A stretch of DNA of 64,000 nt from Pseudocalidococcus sp964653145 (GCA_964653145.1 CAZZCG010000012.1:1-64000), one strand, 5' to 3'. Positions 26,596-35,256 are shown, counted from the first letter of the stretch. A program made the numbers and translations. The notes: a model not told the origin generated them from the letters alone.

Positions 26596-26786
26596 ATCTC
26601 CCTGAGTAATACAGCACTTTCGGTATCCATTTCGTACATCCAATTATTTACCCCCTCTGGAAACTGAGATGTAGGACTTTAAGCTGTACTAGTCCAATGT
26701 CGAATCCGCTGTATATTAGCGAGCTATAGTCTATGTATCCAACAGAAAACTTCCCGCTTGCACCTCACCAGATAACTTGATCTATA

Positions 26787-26796
26787 GTTAGGCAGC
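26787..26796 (+). repeat. GTTAGGCAGC, second copy flanking the restriction-modification operon
   Basis: Identical to 24875-24884 and in the same orientation, so the pair encloses the methyltransferase and nuclease genes. GTTAGGC fits the GTTRRRY core of integron attC sites. A 10-bp match across two short spacers could still be chance. Confidence 0.35.
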
Positions 26797-26870
26797 TTGA
26801 TTGAATGTTGGATTTTCCCAAAAAATCGCAATCTAACTCACTCGACTTCATGTGGGTCACTTGCTTATCG

Positions 26871-27359
26871 TCAGAACCCTAATGGTTTCATGATTTCATC
26901 AAGTTCACGCCATTTTTTCCCTTTGCTAAAGTTTGCTGCAATTCTTGGCTCGTATCCTAATTTGAGTATTTGATGCATACCTAATCGTTTGATTCTTTTT
27001 TTAAGAACTGAATATTGCTTGTTCTCTTCTGCAATCATCCCAGCATAGATGACTACAAACCACTGCTCAACTAATGCTTGATGTTCTTTTCTATAGGTTA
27101 AAACTAATCTATCTATCAAATTTAAAATACTCTGATCAACAACTTTACTTGTTTTCTTATAGATTTCAACAAAATCATCATAAACCTTGTTAAGTTCATA
27201 ATGTTTCGAAATGTTTTTAAGGTCAGTAAAATATTCTTTATCAAATGGTGCTTTTTTTGATCCATTTTCTTCGACAACATAAACACACCAATTATCAAAT
27301 CTTCCCCGATCAAAAATTACTTGTCTGTTGTTTGCTAGTTGCTTAATTATTATGCTCAT
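26871..27359 (-). CDS. Hypothetical AT-rich protein
   Basis: 162 residues, strongly basic and rich in Lys, Ile, Asn and Tyr, with a base composition much lower in GC than housekeeping genes nearby. The N-terminus is beta-like (SIIIKQLANNRQVIFDRGRFDNWCVYVV); the rest is helical (DLKNISKHYELNKVYDDFVEIYKK). No catalytic motif, membrane segment or signal peptide was seen. I do not recognise the family. Its place beside a restriction system and toxin genes suggests accessory or defence cargo, but nothing in the sequence proves this. Confidence 0.65.
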   Translation of the reverse strand: MSIIIKQLANNRQVIFDRGRFDNWCVYVVEENGSKKAPFDKEYFTDLKNISKHYELNKVYDDFVEIYKKTSKVVDQSILNLIDRLVLTYRKEHQALVEQWFVVIYAGMIAEENKQYSVLKKRIKRLGMHQILKLGYEPRIAANFSKGKKWRELDEIMKPLGF

Positions 27360-27669
27360 AATAATTTTTATTTTTATATCATGTTGATTAAATATTTTGA
27401 CTCACTTAGATTAGGCTAAGTTGAATAGGGTCCTCACCGCATACCATTTATTGCAATTTAATTTAAGTCTTAAAAAGTGCGCAATACATAGCTTGTAGAT
27501 ATAAAACTACTCAGGGAGTGAGTCTTGAATGTCTAATTGTGGATGAGACAAAGTTTTTCCATCTAAAATAACTATTAAGGTGTTTAGGCTGAATGTCAAG
27601 TTTCTTCCTAAGTACCCTATAGGTACTAAAAAGTAGGAAACCTCAACACAATAGCCTTTGTTAGTATAA
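27360..27669. other. Intergenic region at the right edge of the island
   Basis: AT-rich with no ORF of note. A hairpin is formed by AGTACC (27611-27616) and GGTACT (27622-27627), extended by TTTC-x-TCCTA (27601-27610) against TAGGAAA (27634-27640). It sits just downstream of the DUF2721 gene and could end that transcript, but there is no T tract. Confidence 0.45.
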
Positions 27670-28164
27670 TTAGCCTCTAGGTGAACTTACCAGAAGGGCA
27701 ATCGTGAGATGCACCCCAACCATGCAGTGCGCTAACCATTCATCCACCCCCAGAGCCACCAGGCCAAGTACCGTAAACACCAGGCCCGCCACAAACACAC
27801 TCCAAGTTAAATCTTGAATCAAGGGGTTGGGAGTATAAAGATTGAGACCAATGGCTAAGGATGTCAACACAAAAAAGACAATCGCCGCAATATGGCTCCA
27901 GACCGAATAGAGAACATAGCAATTCCGCTGTTGCAGGAGATGGGTTAACCGTTCGAGTTGGGGTTGCCAGGCCTTGTCCTCACCCGGATCCGAAATATGC
28001 GCTTGTAAGCCAATCTGCTTTTGCTCTAAGGCACTGATATTGTTAAACAGCAACGCCCGCCGCCCACTTAACCCCAAAAGAAACAGGGCCTGGGACATCA
28101 ACATCACCATTGGGGCCAACAGGTCTTGAATGATGACTAAGGTACGGGTGGCACTGGCATCCAT
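27670..28164 (-). CDS. DUF2721-like membrane protein
   Basis: 164 residues from the ATG at 28164; the open frame extends upstream to 28245 but would overlap the preceding gene, and the extension is unlike the family. The opening MDASATRTLVIIQDLLAPMVMLMSQALFLLGLSGRRALLFNNI matches the DUF2721 pattern of a first helix followed by a conserved basic loop. Two more helices follow near residues 84-108 and 112-140. Function unknown. It lies 46 bp downstream of the Tat-exported propeller gene and probably shares its transcript. Confidence 0.72.
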   Translation of the reverse strand: MDASATRTLVIIQDLLAPMVMLMSQALFLLGLSGRRALLFNNISALEQKQIGLQAHISDPGEDKAWQPQLERLTHLLQQRNCYVLYSVWSHIAAIVFFVLTSLAIGLNLYTPNPLIQDLTWSVFVAGLVFTVLGLVALGVDEWLAHCMVGVHLTIALLVSSPRG

Positions 28165-28210
28165 GACAATCGTTAACTCGCTTCCTCTGGAGCTTGGGGC
28201 GCACTGGGAG

Positions 28211-29866
28211 TTACAACATACAAGAACGAGACCAGCGTAACTCATCCACAGAACGGGGCACTAGGCTGAGATCATGATGCCCCCCCGGACTGGGCATAAA
28301 CCCGACTAACTCATCAGTGCGGGTATCAATGAAATAGACCATACTTCGATAGCGTTGAAAGCCCCCCGTAATCCCGACCACATAGCGACCATCCGGGGTA
28401 ATCGTAATACTTTCCACATCCGGGGCAATGTTTTGGATTTCTTTGCGGATTTTCCAGGTTTCCGTATCAATCACCATGACCCCCGACTTGGCCGGGGCCG
28501 GATAGAGAATCACCAGATACAGCTTTTTGGCATCGGGCGTAAACACCATGTGGAAGGGTTCGGGATAGCGGCCATACCACAGGGGATCCCGGATTTCGGC
28601 AAACTTTTTCCACTTCTTCGGATCCGGATCGCTACTGTCAAAGACACCCAAGGCATTTTCCCGCCCATTGTTCATAAAGCAGAAATACTTGCCATCCGGT
28701 GAAAATCCAGATTCATGGCCTGGAGACCCGACTTGATCCAGTTTGATTTCCCAGGTGTCTTTATCGGTTTTGGTGACCGGGTAATGATCCGGGGTTTGGG
28801 AATTAAACGAGCAGAAGGTGACGGGCTCCATATTTTTTTGGGCATCCAGCACCACCAGGCCCCCGCATAAGCGAATTAAAGTCGCCGCCCAGCGTCCCGA
28901 GGGATGCCAAATTGTCCCATCTGCCCCACACAATCCCAAAACATCTTGGCCGGGAATCTGTCCTTCTTCAACGAGTAATTCACCGGATGGCACCATTTCC
29001 CAGTCAATTTTTAGCCCCTTCGTCCCTTGATAATCAAACAGACCTGTAGTGGCATCAGGGTAAATCCGCCGAACTTTTAGCGTTCCCCCTTGGCGCCAGG
29101 CCTGGGAAAGCTCCGGGACATTGGGCACCCAGTCATATTTCAGAGCTACCTTCACTTGGGAACTGCCCCGATCAAACCAGGCCGCAATATCCTTTTGTCC
29201 ATCCGTAATCCAGTAGGATTGAGCATCGTCTGGCTTAATCGTGGTGTGAACCCCCAGGCCCAGGCCCGTACTAGCCGCGACATTATCTTCCAAGACCATC
29301 ATATTGCCGTCATATTTGACCTTGTACATATTGAAGCCCTCGGCGGGTTCCGTCATTGGCGTGGGAATCCCAAAAATCAAGGCATCCATCCCCCCCTGAC
29401 AACTGTTGATAAATTCAAAGCCTTCGTAGGGATTACTTGAGGGAAAGGCCTGGATGTGGTGGGAAATTGGGCAATAGTCGCCATAGTTCCAATACCAAAT
29501 CGAAGCCATCACCGTACCAGTTTTTAAGTCCAGCGCATGGGTGCCACCGCCCATTTTTTGAGGACATAGGAGAATATGGTCACCAATGACATCCCCGTTG
29601 GGTAAGCGAAACAGGTAATCATCAATGTTGGAGACCTTGCGGTGAATCGGTTGATTCGGGCTATATCCCGGTTCCAGGGCCACCCCTTGGGCAGGCAAGG
29701 TTGGCGGTGTTTCGGCGGCCAGGGCTGGGCGAGCTAAACCTACACCTAAAACACTGGTGGCAGCAATTTGCAACAGTGAACGCCGATTAAGGGATGTGGC
29801 AGCAGGATTATCTGGGTTAGGAGGCACAACTTCCTTCGTATCAGCTTGCTTGGGTTGCTCATCCAT
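28211..29866 (-). CDS. Tat-exported beta-propeller protein, NosZ-like histidine pattern
   Basis: 551 residues. A twin-arginine signal (NRRSLLQIAATSVLGVGLARPALA) ends near residue 50, so the protein is exported folded, which often means a cofactor. The mature part is a seven-bladed-type propeller (ITPDGRYVVGITGG, FSPDGKYFCFM, FTPDAKKLYLVIL). Histidines fall at 136, 137, 207, 321, 384, 439, 530 and 531. Nitrous-oxide reductase binds its CuZ cluster with seven histidines at 129, 130, 178, 326, 382, 433 and 494 (literature numbering). The C-terminal CuA cupredoxin domain of NosZ is absent. A YVTN or cytochrome cd1-type propeller is the alternative. Confidence 0.7.
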   Translation of the reverse strand: MDEQPKQADTKEVVPPNPDNPAATSLNRRSLLQIAATSVLGVGLARPALAAETPPTLPAQGVALEPGYSPNQPIHRKVSNIDDYLFRLPNGDVIGDHILLCPQKMGGGTHALDLKTGTVMASIWYWNYGDYCPISHHIQAFPSSNPYEGFEFINSCQGGMDALIFGIPTPMTEPAEGFNMYKVKYDGNMMVLEDNVAASTGLGLGVHTTIKPDDAQSYWITDGQKDIAAWFDRGSSQVKVALKYDWVPNVPELSQAWRQGGTLKVRRIYPDATTGLFDYQGTKGLKIDWEMVPSGELLVEEGQIPGQDVLGLCGADGTIWHPSGRWAATLIRLCGGLVVLDAQKNMEPVTFCSFNSQTPDHYPVTKTDKDTWEIKLDQVGSPGHESGFSPDGKYFCFMNNGRENALGVFDSSDPDPKKWKKFAEIRDPLWYGRYPEPFHMVFTPDAKKLYLVILYPAPAKSGVMVIDTETWKIRKEIQNIAPDVESITITPDGRYVVGITGGFQRYRSMVYFIDTRTDELVGFMPSPGGHHDLSLVPRSVDELRWSRSCML

Positions 29867-30058
29867 GACTGGCTTATCCCCTATAGGTTTTGACTTGGCA
29901 ACGTAAAACGGCCGGTTTGATGCCTAGATTAACTTAGGACAATGATCACGAGTTAAAGGCTTTATAAATTGCAATGACGGCTAAAGACTGCTTAAGTTTT
30001 TCCATAAAAAATACGTATTAATATTTAAGTAGAAATTTAATCCTCTGTACTAATCCAT

Positions 30059-30395
30059 ACTTGTCAGCTTACCGCCAACGACTTGGCCGTGATGGAGAGC
30101 TTATTTGCTATTTTTCGCGAAGCTTTCGACGAGGTTGATACCTATAGCTTGCTTCGCCCAACCAGTGACTATCTCAAACGGTTGTTCAGCAGCACATCGA
30201 CCCCAAGGCATTGCCACCGCATTACTTCAGGAATTGAAGAAGATTGCTGTAGAGCGATCAGCCTATGTGATTTTCGTACAGGCAGCTATCGGGGATGGCC
30301 CTGCGATCGCACTCTACATTAAGCTTGGGGTACAGGAAGATATACTGCATTTCAATATTTGCGTTGGGATCAGCTATGTCTGTAGATTTGGCTAA
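30059..30395 (+). pseudogene. AAC(3)-I-like GNAT acetyltransferase, internally deleted
   Basis: Two pieces in different frames join near 30188. The first reads ANDLAVMESLFAIF, then EVDTYSLLRPTSDYLKRL, the N-terminus of AAC(3)-I-type aminoglycoside acetyltransferases. The second reads RPQGIATALLQELK, then AYVIFVQAAIGDGPAIALY and KLGVQEDILHFNI, the acetyl-CoA motif and C-terminus of the same family. Roughly 45 residues between them are missing, and the junction shifts frame. It contains GCGATCGC at 30303-30310, the only HIP1 octamer I noticed in the window. Confidence 0.75.
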
Positions 30396-30995
30396 GGTTG
30401 TAAGGTCGCCTTGAAATACTCGCCAATGTAAATCTAATCCCCAGCCATTGTTATCTGTAACCCCAGTTACATGACGTAAAATTATACATAAAGTGACAAT
30501 TTCTTGAGGGTAATCACTAGAAATCCAATTATCTCTAATCAATATATCGATGGGTAGGCTAAATTTCTACGGTAATACCCAAATATCAAGGTCTTGCATT
30601 GGTCTAAGTCCAAAATCCTCATTATCCCAAATCGCTAGACTACAACCTTTCAATAAAACAGATTGAATTCCTGCCGCAGCAAACGATTCTAATACCTGTG
30701 GTAATCGGGCCATGCGTAATTGATTCTTAGACCCTGTATGGCAATAAATCCCGTTTAATTTAGTCATCACCGGGTAATCTATCCCAATACGGAAAAGATT
30801 TCGATAGAGCAATGGCAATAGGCGATCAGAACCGCTATCTAGATGTTCGATATCCACTCGGTTAATCCAGGCCTGCCAAGCATCAATCCTAGGTTGATCA
30901 GACCACAGACAGGCACGCAGCAGTAACGTTTAAGTTTCAGAAATCAGATCAGAGCTTGGTAGGGAATCGTTAGCTTGGATTACCTCAGCAGTCAT
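30393..30995 (-). pseudogene. Nucleotidyltransferase-family gene with two in-frame stops and lost 3' end
   Basis: From ATG 30995-30993 one continuous frame reads MTAEVIQANDSLPSSDLISET, then TAA (30932-30930, codon 22), then LLLRACLWSDQPRIDAWQAW and LLPLLYRNL, then VLLKGCSLAIWD and LRPMQDLDIWVLP, then TAG (30569-30567, codon 143), then GWGLDLHWRVFQGD. The DLDIWV and HWR motifs belong to the uncharacterised nucleotidyltransferase family PF14907. The frame runs out near 30395, where the oppositely oriented acetyltransferase remnant begins. Downstream sequence in this frame is antisense to that remnant. Confidence 0.72.
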
Positions 30996-31019
30996 AGGTG
31001 CATCTTCACTGGCTTGGGC

Positions 31020-31535
31020 CTAGGATTCTGGGTCTAGTACAACTGCTTCAGATTGATAGGTAACAACTAAATGCCGATCCGGTTCTTGGCCTTGGCTTTC
31101 GGTATGGAGTTCTGGATATTCCTGCAAAAGGGTGTGGATAATTCGCCGTTCCACTGCAGGCAACGCCGGAAACTCGTAGGCTTGCTTGGTTTTCTTAACT
31201 TTTTCCGCCACCGTTTCTGACAGTTTCACTAGTTCTTGATACCGTTGCGAGCGAAAATCTCCCAGTTCCAATGTAAAAATGAGATGTTCGTCCTTAGGCA
31301 AGCCCAGGTTCAGGGTTGAATTGAGCAAGTATTGAAATGCGTTAAGTAACTGGGCCTGGTTTCCCAGCATTTGACTACGCTGTTCGGGAGTCAAATCTTC
31401 GTGGTGAATTTTAAGCCAGCAGCCATTTAATTGACTCACCGGTGGCTCAATCAGCGAGATGGGCGCTGCAAAACCGGATTTAGCTAAGGCCTGTTCCAGC
31501 CATTGCCGTCCCTGTTCAATTTTTGGATCACTCAT
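31020..31535 (-). CDS. khpB: RNA-binding protein Jag/KhpB-like (R3H domain)
   Basis: 171 residues. The C-terminus has an R3H motif (VERRIIHTLLQEYPELHTES, about 125-145) followed by RHLVVTY; the middle resembles the degenerate KH domain of Jag (TPEQRSQMLGNQAQLLNAFQYLLN). Jag/KhpB binds small RNAs and mRNAs with KhpA. Its place directly after yidC in the rpmH-rnpA-yidC-jag cluster is the standard one near bacterial origins, 39 bp from the yidC stop. Confidence 0.85.
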   Translation of the reverse strand: MSDPKIEQGRQWLEQALAKSGFAAPISLIEPPVSQLNGCWLKIHHEDLTPEQRSQMLGNQAQLLNAFQYLLNSTLNLGLPKDEHLIFTLELGDFRSQRYQELVKLSETVAEKVKKTKQAYEFPALPAVERRIIHTLLQEYPELHTESQGQEPDRHLVVTYQSEAVVLDPES

Positions 31536-31574
31536 AACTTACTCAATGCAACAGATTCAAAATCACCCCAAGAA

Positions 31575-32753
31575 CTAGCTGGTTGGCTTCCGTTTGGCTT
31601 TTCCGGCTTCAAAGGGCAAGGCTTCTCGATTTTTTACGGCCTCAGCTTTTTCTTTTTCATCCAGAATCTTCTGCAAGTTTTCCGGTAAGGGTTCACGCTG
31701 CAAAATAAACGTTTGAACCGTCTGGAAAATGTTGGCAATTAGCATGTATAGCAATACGCCAGCCGGTAACGGGAAGAACAAAAACATCCCGGAAAAAAGA
31801 ATTGGTGTGAGTTGATTTACCTGATTCTGTTGCGGATTGCTGGTGGCCCCTTGCCCGGACAGGAGTTGGTTCACGTACAAGCTAATCCCAAACCCGGCAA
31901 TCATCACCAAAATATCCCAGTGGATGCCATTCCAGTTAACAACTTTGCCGCCATTGGGGCCAGTGGTGAGTAGTTCTCCATCGATGGCCCCAACTCGACC
32001 TAGGGCATCAATAAACAGAAAGCCTTTTTGAGAGGCAATCCCAGGGACAATCCCTTCAATCGTCACATCCCCAGGCTGGAGGGCAACCAAATGTCCCGAT
32101 TCATCAAGGGTGATGCGTTCTTGACCACGGGTTACTTGCCAATGGGGTTGGATATCGCTGTCGGGATAGTTACCCAAAATTTCATTGAGCGGTTTACCCT
32201 CGGCAGTTTGAAAAGCCAAGTCAACCTTTTCGCCCACCGTTAACTTGGTTCCAACGGGCAGCACGGCCTGGATCGGGTAATGGGTTCCTTCTGCCACATA
32301 AATATTTTGGGTTTTGCTGGCAAAAGGCTGCACTTGGACCGCTTGATCGGCGGGGACAATTTGCAAATTTACCGGGTACTTGACATCAGCAAAGGGTGAT
32401 CCGCGCAGGGTGGCAAACAGGGCAAAAAGAATTGGGAGTTGCAGGAGTAAGGGAAAACATCCCGCTAGGGGATTACCAAATTCTTTATAGACCTCGGACA
32501 TGGCTTGCTGTTGCTTGGCCGGATCGCTTTTATATTTCTCTTGGATTTCCTTGACCCGCTCCTGCATAATCGGCTGGACTACTTTCATCCGGCGCATACT
32601 GCGGATCGAGCCAGCACTTAGGGGGTAAACCGCAAACCGAATCACTAATGTCAGTGCGATAATCGCCAGGCCATAGCTCGGCACAATCCCGTAGAAAAAA
32701 TCCAGGATCGGCAACATGACATTGCTAGAAATAAACCCAATACCAAAATCCAT
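31575..32753 (-). CDS. yidC: Membrane protein insertase YidC/Oxa1
   Basis: 392 residues from ATG 32753; a TTG at 32765 could add four residues. The conserved Oxa1 region is clear: PSYGLAIIALTLVIRFAVYPLS with the substrate-groove arginine, GNPLAGCFPLLLQLPILFALF, and later helices near WDILVMIAGFGISLYV and PILFSGMFLFFPLPAG. A soluble insert of about 130 residues interrupts the core between the second and third conserved helices, as in cyanobacterial YidC. It inserts membrane proteins, including thylakoid ones, with or without SecYEG. Confidence 0.95.
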   Translation of the reverse strand: MDFGIGFISSNVMLPILDFFYGIVPSYGLAIIALTLVIRFAVYPLSAGSIRSMRRMKVVQPIMQERVKEIQEKYKSDPAKQQQAMSEVYKEFGNPLAGCFPLLLQLPILFALFATLRGSPFADVKYPVNLQIVPADQAVQVQPFASKTQNIYVAEGTHYPIQAVLPVGTKLTVGEKVDLAFQTAEGKPLNEILGNYPDSDIQPHWQVTRGQERITLDESGHLVALQPGDVTIEGIVPGIASQKGFLFIDALGRVGAIDGELLTTGPNGGKVVNWNGIHWDILVMIAGFGISLYVNQLLSGQGATSNPQQNQVNQLTPILFSGMFLFFPLPAGVLLYMLIANIFQTVQTFILQREPLPENLQKILDEKEKAEAVKNREALPFEAGKAKRKPTS

Positions 32754-32809
32754 GAACGATCCCAATCCCTAGCGCAAGAACAGCAGTTTAAGGCAATCTG
32801 AACCCTATC

Positions 32810-33202
32810 TTAGCGGCCGACGGCCCCACTGACACTTTGGGCTTGGGGGGTTAACCGTTCTGAGATAAAGGCATAGACATCCCGGAATCGAGGCACAGCG
32901 CGCATTTCTAAGCGATTCCCATCCTTCAGGGTGACCACCATATCGCCATAGGCTCCCCAACCCCGCGGCACGGTGACAATCTTAGTTATTTCGCTATAAA
33001 CCACATCCGAGCGATCACGGCCCAGCCAACCACCAATCACGGTTACCCGACGATCCGTAATCCGATACCGCACCCACAGGGCCCGAACAATTGCCCCCAC
33101 AGTCAAAGGTAGGCAAATTACCGTAAAGCCCAAAAGAATATTGAAAAACAAATCTCCCCAGTGGGGGCCGCCTTCGTAATAAATATCTTCTTTAATGCCC
33201 AT
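32810..33202 (-). CDS. Small PH-domain membrane protein (bPH family)
   Basis: 130 residues. A membrane segment at about 15-43 (WGDLFFNILLGFTVICLPLTV) is followed by a bacterial PH-like domain: YRITDRRVTVIGGWLGRDRSDVVYSEITKIVTVPRGWGAYGDM. Its start overlaps the end of rnpA by 11 bases, so it is part of the rpmH operon. Cyanobacteria commonly have such a gene between rnpA and yidC. Function is not known; a link to membrane insertion is inferred from position only. Confidence 0.85.
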   Translation of the reverse strand: MGIKEDIYYEGGPHWGDLFFNILLGFTVICLPLTVGAIVRALWVRYRITDRRVTVIGGWLGRDRSDVVYSEITKIVTVPRGWGAYGDMVVTLKDGNRLEMRAVPRFRDVYAFISERLTPQAQSVSGAVGR

Positions 33203-33569
33203 ATAAAATCCCTGCTTGTGCCAATAGCTGCTTTAATTCTGGCAGAAATTGCTCGGCCTGGAGATCTACAGCCCCACGTCTGGCAATGATGATGATGTCT
33301 AAATCTGGTGGGAAATGACTTGATAACTCCCGGCTGGCCTGGCGAATCCGGCGTTTGACTTGGTTGCGCTTTACGGCTAAATTGCTGACTTTTTTACCAA
33401 CCACAATCCCAATTCGAGTTGGTTCCTGCACTGAAGCCGCCGCGCCTAAAAGTCTATTGCCCCGTGGTAAGACCCAGGCCACGAAGTATTGCCCATGCCA
33501 GCTTTGCCCCAGTTGATAAATGGCTTGAAAATCTTGGCGAGACCGCAGCCGATGGGGGCCTGGCAGCAT
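33192..33569 (-). CDS. rnpA: Ribonuclease P protein component
   Basis: 125 residues. The opening LPGPHRLRSRQDFQAIY and the RNA-binding RNR-type helix KRNQVKRRIRQASREL (about 71-86) are diagnostic of RnpA, which helps the RNase P RNA cut tRNA 5' leaders. Its ATG overlaps the rpmH stop by one base (TAATG), indicating coupled translation with L34. Confidence 0.95.
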   Translation of the reverse strand: MLPGPHRLRSRQDFQAIYQLGQSWHGQYFVAWVLPRGNRLLGAAASVQEPTRIGIVVGKKVSNLAVKRNQVKRRIRQASRELSSHFPPDLDIIIIARRGAVDLQAEQFLPELKQLLAQAGILYGH

Positions 33570-33706
33570 TAGACAGCGAGACGTTTCCGCCCTTTGCGCC
33601 GTCGTGCTTTAATCACCACCTGGCCTGTGTGAGTCCGCATTCTGGCCCGAAACCCCGAAGTCCGTTTGCGTTTGCGAACTGTGCCGCCCAAAGTACGTTT
33701 AGTCAT
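33569..33706 (-). CDS. rpmH: 50S ribosomal protein L34
   Basis: 45 residues: MTKRTLGGTVRKRKRTSGF, then RARMRTHTGQVVIKARRRKG and RKRLAV. This is the universal L34 sequence with its KRTSGFRARMRT core. It is the first gene of rpmH-rnpA-PH-yidC-jag and diverges from dnaA, with 101 bp between the starts that must hold both promoters. Confidence 0.97.
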   Translation of the reverse strand: MTKRTLGGTVRKRKRTSGFRARMRTHTGQVVIKARRRKGRKRLAV

Positions 33707-33807
33707 AGCCCTATAATCTTCTTAGCTTGTGATGAATTATTGCCAACTCACAATCCCATTGATTGCGCCCTAATTAGGCATTTCTAAGCGGGACTTTTCA
33801 TCTTACC

Positions 33808-35256
33808 ATGCCCGACCCCAAAGTTCATTCCCTCCCCCTCGACTCAGATCAACGAGCGGAGACCTCCCCGCAGACGTTTTGGAATAGTATTCTCGAGCGC
33901 TTGCAACTTCTCCTGAGCCGACCAACCTTTGAAACTTGGATTAAAACCGCCACGGTGGAGAGTTTTGATGGCCAGGTCTTGGTGGTCTGCATGCCCAACC
34001 CGTTCGCCCGAAACTGGCTGCAAAAGTATTACCTGAAAACCATCTCTGATGTCGCCCACGATGTCATGGGGCATCCAGTGGAAATTCAGTTGGCTGTTGC
34101 TTTAGGCAGTGAGGAGAATGTCGAAGTTGCTACCCCTCCCAACCAAACCTTAGAACTAGTACCCAACAATCAATCAGGCCCATCCTTACTGGTACCACCA
34201 CCGGCTCCAAGCCGTGACCGCATTGGTGAGCTCAATCCAAAGTACGTTTTTTCTCGCTATGTGGTTGGGCCCAATAATCGCATGGCCCACGCCGCCTGTT
34301 TAGCCGTTGCTGAATCCCCAGGCCGGGAGTTTAACCCATTGTTTCTCTGTGGGGGGGTAGGGCTAGGGAAAACCCATCTGATGCAAGCCATTGGTCACTA
34401 CCGCCTCGAAATTGACCCCCAGGCCAAGATTTTTTATGTTTCCACTGAGCAATTCACCAATGATTTAATCGCCGCCATCCGCAAAGACAGTATGCAAACC
34501 TTCCGCGAGCATTACCGGGCTGTGGATGTGATTTTGGTGGATGATATTCAGTTCATTGAAGGCAAAGAATACACCCAGGAGGAGTTTTTCCACACATTCA
34601 ACACTCTCCATGAAGCTGGGAAGCAGGTGGTTCTGGCCTCAGATCGGCCGCCTAGCCAAATTCCGCGACTACAAGAACGGCTGTGTTCGCGCTTTTCCAT
34701 GGGCCTGATTGCTGACATTCAACCCCCCGATCTCGAAACCCGGATGGCGATTCTGCAGAAAAAAGCTGAGTACGAAAATATCCGTCTGCCCCGAGAAGTC
34801 GTGGAATACATTGCCTCTAGCTATACCTCCAACATCCGGGAACTTGAGGGAGCCTTAATCCGAGCCGTGGCCTATATTTCAATTTCTGGGCTTTCGATGA
34901 CGGTGGAGAACATTGCCCCGGTTTTGAATCCAGCTAACCGCAAAATTGAAGCCTCACCCGAAATAATTTTCAACGTGATTACCGAAGCCTTTGGAGTAGC
35001 GATTGAGGACTTAAAAGGAAACTCCCGCCGTCGCGAAATCAGCACAGCTCGGCAAGTGGGAATGTATTTAATGCGGCAATACACCGGTCTGAGCTTGCCC
35101 AAAATTGGGGATGAATTTGGCGGTAAAGACCATACGACGGTGATGTACGGCTGTGAAAAAGTGGCAGAACTCCAGCGCACCGATCCTGAAATGGGCTCCC
35201 TGTTACGGCAACTGAGTGACCGCATCAATCTGGCCAGCCGTCCCGCTGAAGCCTGA
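33808..35256 (+). CDS. dnaA: Chromosomal replication initiator DnaA
   Basis: 482 residues. The N-terminal domain (FWNSILERLQLLLSRPTFETWI) is followed by a variable linker, then the AAA+ domain: Walker A LCGGVGLGKTHLMQA, Walker B VDVILVDDIQFIEGKEYTQEEFFHTFN, and sensor motifs (SRFSMGLIADIQPPDLETR). The C-terminal DNA-binding domain has the signature VGMYLMRQYTGLSLPKIGDEFGGKDHTTVMYG. It diverges from rpmH, and the DnaA-box cluster begins 38 bp past its stop. No dnaN follows, which is common in cyanobacteria. Confidence 0.98.
   Translation: MPDPKVHSLPLDSDQRAETSPQTFWNSILERLQLLLSRPTFETWIKTATVESFDGQVLVVCMPNPFARNWLQKYYLKTISDVAHDVMGHPVEIQLAVALGSEENVEVATPPNQTLELVPNNQSGPSLLVPPPAPSRDRIGELNPKYVFSRYVVGPNNRMAHAACLAVAESPGREFNPLFLCGGVGLGKTHLMQAIGHYRLEIDPQAKIFYVSTEQFTNDLIAAIRKDSMQTFREHYRAVDVILVDDIQFIEGKEYTQEEFFHTFNTLHEAGKQVVLASDRPPSQIPRLQERLCSRFSMGLIADIQPPDLETRMAILQKKAEYENIRLPREVVEYIASSYTSNIRELEGALIRAVAYISISGLSMTVENIAPVLNPANRKIEASPEIIFNVITEAFGVAIEDLKGNSRRREISTARQVGMYLMRQYTGLSLPKIGDEFGGKDHTTVMYGCEKVAELQRTDPEMGSLLRQLSDRINLASRPAEA

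Noticed and set aside
27601..27640. Terminator after the DUF2721 gene
   Set aside because: The hairpin is real in sequence, but no T tract follows on the minus strand, so it is only noted in the intergenic entry.
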